DNA from: Anodontia alba
Taxonomy: Eukaryota; Mollusca; Bivalvia; Lucinida; Lucinidae
Direction: 5' to 3'
Length of the DNA stretch: 64,000 nt
Assembly: GCA_964016985.1 (NCBI GenBank)
Contig: OZ024827.1
Span: 63,097,602 to 63,161,601, forward strand
The position numbers and the translations under genes are program-made. Below are positions 13,401 to 25,400 of this stretch, piece by piece. Position 1 is the first letter of the stretch, and every line of letters starts with the position of its first letter. Under the pieces are notes generated by a model, which ran no database searches, was not told the DNA's origin, and was given only the letters and a program-made list of their open reading frames with translations.

Positions 13401-16400
13401 CTTTAATACTTAACCATACAAAACAAGAAGCACCGTTAATCAAAGCACTGATAGCACTGGTGGGTTGATTGTCATCTGAGTGTAGGCTGGAGAAATGGTC
13501 CTGAACTGGGGATGTCAGACTGTTTCATTTAACCCTTAACTGCAGTACTTTAAGCAAACAGTGCAGACCTTGATAAGATGCCGTGTTCTGTGATCTGGGT
13601 CTGCACTGTTTGCCAATGTCCCAATCCAGGTTTTACAGATAATCCTGTTTACACAGCACTCTGACGTCACAGCTACAAGAATAGCGTGTCTATAAATAAC
13701 CCTGATCTTTTGTTTAACACGCGGTTCAATTACATTGGTCAATGATAATCACATGAACAACTACCTTAAGGAAATTTTGGCATTTGTATATTATGGCTTG
13801 ATTATTAACAGTCAACCCAAAAACCACCATAAGCTGTTTGCAGGATTACCCACATACCCATAGTATTTGGGAAAGATAAACCTCAGTAAACATTGTAGAC
13901 CCAGATCAGACACCAGATATGATCAGTGTCTACACTGTTTGCCACTCATCTAGCAGTTTTAGACACGTCAGCGAATAGTAAAATGGACTTGTTCAAATTT
14001 CAGGACAAGTATGGTAAGGGCTTAAGATGTACAGATATTTAGGATAAAATACTCCTCAGGTATGGTAAATGTCCTAAAATTTTGTACACCAAAGTTTCTG
14101 TCAAAATGGCATATGCAAACACTGCCGACCTAGACCAGATTGCTCCTTCAGGAGCATTGTGATCAGGATCTGCATTGTTTGCCATTACACTTAGTATTTT
14201 AAGAAACAACTACCAACAGTGTAAATCCATATCAGTTGGCTTCTTCAGAAGCCAACTGATCTGGATCTGTACTGTTTGTCATTTTGTGTATGAATCATTT
14301 CATATTTTGCCAACTTTTTATACCCCCCCACACAATAGTGGCAGGGTATTATGGTTTCAAGTTGGGCGCCTGTGAATCCGTCCGTCGTACGTCTGTCCGT
14401 TTTTCATTTCCGGATGATAACTTGAGTAAACATCAATGGATTTTCACCAGACATGGTATGTGCATTGATATTGTGGAGATCTGGTTTGGGATTGCTAATG
14501 GGCAAATTTTGTCAATTTTTGACGGAGTTATCTGCCCGAGACACGCCCATATTTTCGTTTCCTGACTATAACTTGAGTAAATAACAAGGGATTTTCACCA
14601 AACTTGGTATGTGCATTGATATTGTGAAGATCTGGTTTGGGATTGCTAATAGGCAAATTTCGTCAATTTTTGACGGAGTTATCTGCCCGAGACATGCCCA
14701 TATTTTCGTTTCCGGACTATAACTTGAGTAAATAACAAGGGATTTTCACCAAACTTGCTATATGCATTGACATTAAGGAGATCTGGTTTGGGACTGCTAA
14801 TGGGCAAATTAGTCAAATTTTTACGGAGTTATCTGCCCGAGACACGTCCATATTTTCTTTTCCGGATGATAACTTTAGTAAATAACAAGGGATTTTAACC
14901 AAACTTGCTATATGTATTGACAGTAAGGAGATCAGGTTTGGAATTGCTAATGGCCAAATTTTGTCAAATTTTTACAGAGTTATCTGCCAAAGACATGTCC
15001 ATATTTTCATTTCTGGATGATAAGTTGAGTTAATAACAAGGCCTTTTAACCAAACTTGCTATATGCATTGATGTTATCAAGATCTGCTTTAGGATTGTTA
15101 TCTGTCCATTGATATTATCAAGATCTGGTTTAGGATTGTTATCTGTCCCTCCGTCATTTTCTTTCCAGACATTTTCGCAATGATAACTTTAACACATAAA
15201 CAAATAATTGCTATGGCGGGGTATTATGCTTGTGTTGCTTTTATTGAAATTATATATTCCAGGGTATCAACAACCTGGATCAAGTGATTCGCTGAAAATT
15301 AGAAGTGGGCATGGCATCTTAATTTATTCAACATAGCAAGGGTTAAATGTCAATCAGACCAGCAGATCCATTATAGGGACCTCACATTTTTTGTTTTACA
15401 TTAACATTTGCTGTGTACCAAGGAAGTTTTGAACATGAGGCCACAGGACGAGTGTCCATATATCTATGGAGGGATCCAGCAAATGTTAATGCAATAAAAC
15501 AAACACAACTGTGTGATCTTTTTTCTTGCATTTTTCTGCAGAATTTCATTTAAAGACCTCATCAAGAAGTTGTGAATAAAATCATAAAATTGTCCTATTT
15601 AGTTCATTATGTCCTCCTTACTAAGGGGAGGGGGACATATTGATTTTGGTGCTGATCCAATTGGCGTTTGCATTGGCGGTAGCATTGGTGTTGGCGTCAG
15701 TGCGGCGTCACACTTTCTTGTCTGCACAATATCTTGTGAACCAGTGGCTTATTAAATTTTCATGGACATTTAATTGGGACATATTAAAGAACTGATTAGA
15801 TTTTGGTGACCTTGACCTAATTTTCAAGGTCACAGCTTAGAAAAACTGGAAATTCATGGTGGGAGCGGGGTAGGGGGTGTGGGGACATCAGTTTCCTCAG
15901 AAAGCACTGTTACTAATGTAATGATGTTATTCTGCAAAAAGTAGAATGACTTAGATATCAACAGAAGTTTAGACAAATTGTTTATTCCAGGGCAGCAATA
16001 TTATGTCATATAACATTACATAAACATGTAATGACCCGTTTTGAGGATTTAAAAATAAAAAGCATGTTCAGACAGCATGTGAATCTGCTTATTCAACCAA
16101 GGCTTCAAGCAGGTGTGTGCATAGGTGTTTATGCAAGAAACTGTCTTCTTTCATGCCAACTAGGAAAGTCTGATCAGACTGCATGTATGCACAGGCTGAT
16201 CTCAGCTGGGGTTTTATTTTATAATAGAGCTTGATGCTTAGCATTCTGGGTAAAAATTTCAGCAGACAAAATTTTGAAATATTTTATTTGTTTTTCCGAG
16301 AAAACAGGTTTTGCCATTTCGTGCAAATTGTCTCCATTTTGCATGAAATGACAAATCCTGTTTTCTGGGAAAAATAAGAAAAATTTCATGAATTTGTTGT

Positions 16401-19400
16401 CTGTTGAATTAGCCCAGAGAGTGGCAACAGTTAAAATGATATTGTTTATTAGTGTTACTCAGAACTCTCAACCTTTTAAATGCTAATCACAACTACAGCA
16501 AATGACACTTAGAATTTTTTTTTTTTTTTCAGAGAAAATAAGGCTTGAGATTCCAAGTGTCATGTTTTATTTTCTCTGAAAAATAACAGTATCAGTTTTA
16601 GAAGGCCATCTGCTGCAAATTTGTTTAACACTTTTAAGGGCAAAATATTATTTATCAATGGAATTGTTAAGGAGGAGTATTTGGTGATAATTATCGGATA
16701 ATTTTCTCCAGTTCTCCATAAAAACACATATTGTGGGCACTCATTAGAAGTGCCTCACTGAGGCACTTCTATTGAGTACCCACAACATATGTTTTTATGG
16801 AGAAATAAGAAAAATTATCCTACAATAATCACCAAATACTCCTCAGCAATTCCACAGTTTATTTAAACTCATTTGTGAGCTTTGACTTATTTTAGGACTG
16901 AAGCAGGGTAAGATGATACATGTGAAAAAATATGTTTTGGTGTTGTTGTTTTTTTTTCAGTCTGATTTTAACACTAAATGTAGCTAAGATTGCTAAATGT
17001 GTAGCTATGACATGTTTTTCATATTTTTACAGCTTCATTTTCATGGCAGTTGGAAAAGTTTTTTAATCCTTTTATCCCCGAGTTTATGCAATGGACTCTT
17101 CAATCTTTGAATTTGGACAAACCCATTGTTGCAAATAGGGTTGACAGTCCAAAATTTGGAACAGAACAACAAACAGTTTAGATCCTGATGAGACAGCTTA
17201 TTACGAGCAGTCTTGTCAAGATGTACACTGTTTGGAAATGTTTCAGTTTTGGTCTGCTGGGCTGAAGAAAGGGTGAAATGTTTTCTTATATGGGCCACCT
17301 CAAGCGAAAAAGTGGTTAAGAGCATAATGCCAAAATGTGTGGATTCACATCATCCTGGGCATGCGCAAGGTCTGATCCAGGCCTTTGCTCTCCATTGATA
17401 CATTCTATAGTATCCATTGATTCTGGCAGCTGACAGCAAAGGCCCTGATCAGACTGTATACCTGCACATTTTGGCTTGGTGCGACTCGCATGATGTTCTA
17501 TGTTTTCATTACATTAACTTGCCTATGTAATGTGAACCCCCATGTTTCCCCATAATATATGGAGAAAGAAGGGGTACAGAGTTTAGAAATTTGAAGATGT
17601 TAAACCGGCTTTTCAATTTGGTTTTTACTTTTAGCATTTTTTTACTGCATACATCAGTCTTAACCTTGGTTCTGCTGAGCCTGGATATACCCTGCCTTTG
17701 CAAACAGTGTAGCAATCTGATAGGCTGACAGTTAGAAGTGTACAAGGGTTGTGCAAAAAGTTCTGTCACTAACAGGCTTCCTTGGTTTTATCCCAGGTAT
17801 ATTTTAAAATGCTTCACTGCACTTGAATGGTGTGTTGAATAGCTAACGATACCCGTTTATTTTGTGCAAATTGCTTTCCAACTGACAGAGTTATTTCAAA
17901 TTGAAATAGATGCAGTCATATACACTCCAATTTACTTGTTACATTGGAACATGGACCAGAAGACTGAAATTCGTAGCTATATTAAATGCTGCATTAGGCT
18001 TAATATAGATTCAAAGCAGATATTTAATGAATTGTGTGGAATATATGGACCTCAGACCATTTCAATGCGCACATTTTTAGGTATGTTAAAGCTTTTAAAG
18101 CTGGGAAATTTTCTGTTGAAGATGATACCCATCCTGGAAAGCCTAAAACCTCTGCTACCAAGGCTGACATCGCTGCTGTTAAGATTGTGGTTGAACAGGA
18201 TGGGCGATTGTCTGTCAAAGATATAGCTAATTGTACTGGCATATCAGGAGGCAGTGTGCAAACAATTCTGAAAAAGCGTTTAGACCTGAGAAAGGTTTGC
18301 GCTAGGTGGGTACCTCATTTGCTCACTGAGGAGCAAAAGACACAATGCCTTAAATGTGCCCGAGAACTTTTGAAAACATACCTGGGTGCACATGTTCGAG
18401 CCACAAAGAAGGGCTGATAATAAGCAATAGAAGCGAAAAGATCAAGAACGCCCATGTATTGCCAAGAGACCCATAAGTTTGAAAAAGTTGTTGTACGCAA
18501 TTTTCTTTAATTCAAGTGGGTCAGGTGTTCAAGTGCCTTGTCCATCTGGTCATACAGTCACTGACCGAGTCAGAATTCTGTACTGAAGAAAGTGAAAGAG
18601 TTTTACAATAAGAAACGACCAAGCAAAGGATGGTCAGGAGTCCACCTTTTACATGACAACGCCTCCTCTCATAAGTGTGAGGTTGTTAAGTCTTTTTTGG
18701 CTTCTGAAAAGGTGAAAGCTTTAAACCATCCACCTTATTCACCTGACCTGAGTCCCTGTGACTTCTTTTTATTTCCAAGGCTTAAGAAAATGCTTTCTGA
18801 AAATAAGTATACGTCTAGAAGTCTCTTGGCAGCTCTGTTTATCAGTGTCTCCAATTTATCAGTGTCTCCAACAGATACCAAAAGATAGACAAAAGAAGAC
18901 TATTTATCTGCTTTGCGCGAATGGGTAAAAAGGTTACAAAAATGTGTTTCAGTAAAGGGGGAATACTTTGAAGGTTTGTAATAAAAATATGTTTGATAAA
19001 ACGTAGCACTGAAGTAATCCGAACCCAGTGACAAGTCTTTTTGCAGGACCCCCGTATCATATGGTGTGACTGCCATGGCCTACAAAGCTCTATAAAAGGG
19101 GTATCTAGACAATATTTTACTTATTTCTCCACAAAAACATACATTATGGATATCCACTAGAAGCACCTACGTTGTTGATTTTTGTTGAGAAATGAGGAAA
19201 AATATCAATATTAAAAAATTGGCTTATTTAGAGTTATAGCTAAACAGTTTACCTTTCCATAGGTGTGTTAATGTAATGTAGAGGGAAAAGCAACATTTGA
19301 CAAGCATGTCTGTGAAATATAAACTTACAAATAATTCATTTTGATTCATATTTTGTCAAAATTTATCATTGTTGGAAACTTTCAAAAATTGCATTTCTTA

Positions 19401-22400
19401 GCACTACCATTTTGAATACCGGTATTTAATGAGATTTGATGATGTCATAAAGCTTAAACTAAATATGGAAAACCTAAGTAAATAATATTTGCAGCAATAA
19501 TTTACATCTATACTTGTTTCCATTGGATCTCCTTTAATCATGTATCATTATATATATATGTATTGATTTTGCTAAAATACACACTGTTTTCTGTTAGAAA
19601 GAACATTTTATTTAATATTTAGAACATCATTGAATATTCAATGTCCCTGACAACCATTTTGAAATCTTTACAAATGACTGACTTAAGTCAGTTATTTGTA
19701 AAGTGTTGTCTGTTTTTGGCAAAAAAAAAAAAAAAATGTGCACAATACTGGTTAACTGCTTAGAGGACTGAGCCTGCCCCAAAAAAAATGAAAAATGTGG
19801 TTAGGTAAACTGACCATGCTCAACATGGGTTGACTGTGCCGTAAAACCTCAACACAAACAAACATTTGAAAATGGTTGTCAAGGCCATTGAATATTCCAT
19901 GTTTTTTTAATTGATTACCATCAAGTACCAAACTGCATGGTTGTCTTCCATCTTGGGCACATTCTTCTCCAGTGTTGCAGTTCCCTTTAACTAAAATTTT
20001 GTTTCTGCTGGGACAAGGTTATACATGGTGTATTTTATGTGATAACTACTGGATATTGTTGCTTTTAACCAGAGTTTTGATTTCAGCTGGGGCTAGGTTT
20101 GAATGTGATATTCTTGGAATGAGAGTTGGTCTATGAATATCAAACTGGGGATTTATAGATGGAAGGCAGTTTGATAAATATGGTAATTGTCGTAAAATTT
20201 TGTGCACCAAACTCTTCTGACAAGATAGCTTATGCAAACAGTGCAAACCTAGATCAGACTGCTCCTGAAGGAGCAGTCTGATCAGGATCTGCATTGTTTT
20301 CTATTCCACCTAGTATGTTGGCGTAACAAATGCATAAAAAGCAAAATTTAGGCAAAACGGTATGTAATTAACTATTAGAATTTTTAGGATATCTGCCATA
20401 TATACAGGGTGATGGGTCCAATAGATACAAATGAAGAGATTTATACAGCAAAAATAATAGTAAAGAAGAATGCCTTCTCTCTATATCCTGTTTGTTAATA
20501 TTTCTTAAAAGAAACTTGTTTCCATTTCTAATACTGTCTGGTATGTATTCCTGTTTACCAGTGTTGTTGTCTTTTGTTAGTCTTCAGTATTCTTGTCACA
20601 AAATTAGCAGACAGCATATTTGTGATATTTTTTATTTTTATTTTTCATGTGACTTGTTTCTTCAAGAAAATTAAGGAAACTATTTTAAATGTTATCAACT
20701 ATAATATTTAAATTTGGTGTTTTCAGGGTTGTTCTTTTAAATTGCATTCTGAATTGAGTAAGTAAATATTAGCTTTCAAATTTTTAAGATATTTTTTTTT
20801 TTTAAATTTTATTCATAAAATAAGCATCCAGTTTGTCTTATTTGAAACCAGTGTTAATGAAATGAAAAGCCCTGTTTTCTATGAAAATAGGAACAGTAAC
20901 ACTTTTTTGTTGAATGCTGAATCCATCTAGAATGGTTTAAAGACACTTAGTCTACAGTTGTAGAACTTTATTTGGGAAGCAAATATCTAGAAATGTTCAG
21001 TACAGTCAAATCTGTGTCAAGCAACCAAATGAGAAATCCAAAAAGTGGATGCTAAAGACTGGGGGTTGCTTAATAAAGGTAAATTGCTTCTGCTTTACCT
21101 TCAGTGGGAGCTGAAATAGAGGCCCTTTAAGACAGCTGACTGCTAAATACAGGTGGCCTTTAAGACAGGTTTAGCTTAAGTAAAATACTAACCTTTTCAT
21201 TTCAGTTGTTTGTTTGTTTTTTTATTTATTTTTTTTTACTTTATTTTATTTTTTTTTCACAAAAAATTATATGAGATACCATATTCAGTCTGATTACCAC
21301 ACTGTGTGCTTAGATTTTTCAAATTTACTTGAACAAAAATGTTGAATATCCACTAATTATGGCACAACTTCATGAGATGTGTATTTAATGATGCTTATGC
21401 AATATTTTTTCTGTTTTTCTACGTAAAAGTGTATGTTGTGGGTACTCATTTGAATTGCCTAAACTCAAGTTGAGGCAGTTCAGTTCAAGTGAGTACCCAC
21501 AATATATTCTTTTATTTGAGTTGAGGCAATCAAAGGGGTACCTACAAGATATGTGAGGCAATTCAAATGAGTACCCACAACATATTCTTTTACAAAGTAG
21601 CTAAAAGTATATGAGCTGTAATCTGAATTGCTTGCAATTGCTTGACTGTATACTTACATGGGGGGGGGGGGGGGGGGGGGGGGATGAGGTAATTGGTGTG
21701 AATACGGTAGTAGTTGATGCTAATAAAAATTGGATGATGCCATATATACTCTAAATATTTGGATGATGACATAATTATTGAGCAAGCAGTGTGGACCAGC
21801 TGAGACTTCTCCTTGAGTTTCTAGAGTTACTGCCCCTTAACCCATTTTAGTCTGGAGACCCCAAAAAAGGGTAATTGGCAAATAGTGCAGATCCAGATCA
21901 GATATTGCAGAATGTGGTATCTAATTGGGGGTCTCCACTGTTTGCAAATAGTGTAGTCATTTTTCTCTAGGAAGGTCTAAATCACGTAACATGACATACC
22001 TAAAATTGAAATTGGACTCTTCCAATATAATAAGGTAGGTCAAAAATGGATTAAATGCATATACCGTATTCGATCTAATTACCACACTGTGCGCTTAGGT
22101 TTTGTAAATTTAAAAAAAAACATTTAGTAAAATAACCATCTAATAAGAAAAAAAAAAAAAATCAGCTGAATATTTCATGAGAGGATTATTTGAAGGTGCA
22201 TTTACGGTATTTTTTCTGATTAATTTCTATACATATATGTTGTTGGTATGCAATTGAATTGCCTCCACAAGTCAAGGCAATTCAAATGAGTACCAAAAAT
22301 ATATGCTTTTGGAAAGAGGGATAAAAGCACACAGGCTGTAGTCTGAATACTAAGAAAGTTATCGCTTGACTGTGTGCTTATGGAGGCATGTGCAGTAATT

Positions 22401-25400
22401 AGATTGAATAGGGTTGGGCACAAAATGAATGCTGTTTTCTAGGTAGATATTTCGTTACACTGTGTATTTTGGTAGGTCAGTTTGCTAACATTAATTTTGC
22501 TTGTTGATTTCTCAAACAAAATTTAGTGCACAAATTATTACTTCCTTTTTTAGTATACCAAAAATTTTGGAAAAAAATGTAAGCTTTGAAAATACATCAA
22601 AAAAGATTGACTAAATGAAGTAATGATAGTCGTCAATCTTTAACATGCTCATAAAATTTGTGACATTTTATTCTTTTTTTTTTCTTGTTTCTTATGTGAA
22701 AATATGGTAGATGTTTCATTCCAATTATCTTTATGAGATTATAATTCCAACTGAACAGGTATACATAATTTAGTGCAATTTGACTGATTTTGGAGCAAAT
22801 TCTAAACAGTTTTTACATTTCAATAAATCCACAAGCATGAATTATGGAACTACTGTATTCGACCTTATTACCACTCTGTGCACTTTGTTTTTTCAAAATT
22901 ACTGGAAAACTGGCAGTAAAATATCCACCTAATAAGAGCACACTTTAAAAGATCAGCAGAGGACTTCATGAGGAGCGTATCTAATGATGCTTATGCGATA
23001 TTATTTTCTGATTTTCTTTATGAAAACATATATTTTGGGTACTCGTTTGAATTGCCTTGACTTGTCGAGGCAATTCAAATGAGTACCCACAACATATGTT
23101 CATATATTGTGGGTACTCGTTTGGATTGCCTAGGCTTATCAAGGCAATTCAAATGAGTAACCACATGTTTTTATAAAGAGGTAGATAAAAGTACATGTAC
23201 ACTGGTTGTAATCCAAAGACTACTAAATCGCTTGACTGTGCGCTTATAGGAGCATGTGCGGTAATTAGGTTGAATATGGTATTTACTTTCCATATTTGCA
23301 AGTGATTTGCCTGATTTTACACATTGACGATTTGCATTATTCAAAAGGGATGGAAGTTTTTTTTGTTTTTTGTTTTTTTTGTTTTGTTTTTTAATATTTT
23401 TTTTATTTTAGTAATATTATTATTCTTATTCAAAAGGGTGTTTGAAAAGAATAAAAAAATATCCCTAACCATGCTCATATGCCATAGGTAAACCATACTC
23501 ACATCACAGGTATAAAATTCCCTCACTCGCCCTTATGGTTTGAATTTTTCTTATAGATGCTAAAAAAGTAGAAAAAGTGAGGAAAGTTCTGAAAATCTCG
23601 CTTGCCCTGCCTTAAAAATTTACTTGCAAATGCAAGCAGGTGAGTGGAATTTTACATCCCTGCACATGCCATGAAAAACCATGCTCACATACTCTGAATG
23701 TAATACTGTTGGATTGTATCCGTTAGAGTATTCTGACTCAGCTATGCTTTACCTTAGTTCAAAAGTACTATATTAATTTTGCATTGTTCATGCAAGTGCT
23801 TTTTATCTTTCAGATGGTCATATTTACGGCGTTCAATTAGACATTACCCTCAGATACGAGATATGCTGGCTCAAGCCAGTAAATGTGCTGTGTGTGGAGA
23901 ATCCTTCCTGAATACTTGGCTTGAATGTGTTAGATTTGTTGATGCAAAATCAGTGAGTATTGTTTGTCTGTGAAAAAGCCTTCTTCATAGCTCCAGATAA
24001 GGCAAGCTTTCAACCAAAAAATACTGATATTTTTCTTTCTTCTCCGCTAAAACATTTGTTGTGGTGCTCATTAGAAGTGCCTCATCGAGGCACTTCTAAT
24101 GAGTACCCACAACATATGTTTTTTCTGTCGAAAAAGGAGCACAATTCTGGAACTACAATTCTGACAGAAAAAATACGGGTTCACTTGTCTCTATCTTGAT
24201 TCCACACATGAAATTCCAAGATCCTATCTCTATTCAAAGTATGTCGAACAAACAGACGAATGAATGGGCGAATGACCCAAACACAACACAATATACACCT
24301 CCAACTTTTTGTTATTCTTTCATTCATTCCTTTATTTCTTTATTATATGTTTGGTTATGTAATTGATAGTCTAATGTCTAACTCTGAATCAAGTGATCCT
24401 TAGTCTGAGTTCTGTGACAGGTGTTAAAAAAGGACCTTAAACGCATGGCCAGGACCTACACTGTATACATGAAATAAGGTATTTCTGACGAAAGAGAATA
24501 AATAAAATATAAACACACCTAAAATCGTAAATGAACCTGTCCAAATTATAAGGAAGAAGATTTTACTTGTAGATGCGGGTTAAGCTATATGGTCGAGGTC
24601 GACAGTGAAGAATGCATATGCAAAATGTAGAACAGAATGCGTCAAGCAGGCGTAGTCATTCATTTTGAATATAATAACAGTGAGACTGCCAAGGTAAAAG
24701 AAACACAGCTCAACTAAATTTATGAATAGACTGAGCCATTTTGAGAGTGATAAGCAATGTCATTTGCTCACATTTAGATCATGCCCAGTCAAGTACTTGT
24801 TGCCGGACCATAAATTGTATGTAAAATCACAGACCTCTAAAAAAGTAGTTTTAGAAGTCTATGGTAAAATATCAGAACATGGAATATCAGAATAAAATTA
24901 TTAAAAATGTTTCCAACAGACACTTGTAGGATATCTTGATACATTTGACCTCAGCAATCATACATAGATCAAACTGAACATTCCTCATTTGAAATTTAAA
25001 AATTCAACTTTCCATAATGGCAAAATTATACCAAATTAAACTAGAGCAAGTTGATGGTGTGCCATCGCATATCCCCATGCCAGTATCATCGCATATCTCC
25101 CTCCGTGCACATCAAAGTCCACATTCCTCCAGTCCTCATCCATAGGGCTATTATTTCTTCGAAAAGCGTGGGGATAACAACTCTACAGAGCAACAGATGA
25201 GAGTGGGTATTTGGTGATAATGATAGACTCTCTCCCTCCTTATCTAACAGAGAAAAATGAAAGATCCTCCCAGCCACCTTTGTGTTTCTTTTTTTAAAAA
25301 ATTAAGACTCTTCAGAGACAAGGAGTCCCACTCCCCCTCCCCCAAAAGAGGAGTCCCCACTCTATCCCCTGCCCCTTCTCACCCGCCTTCTACCCCCTGC

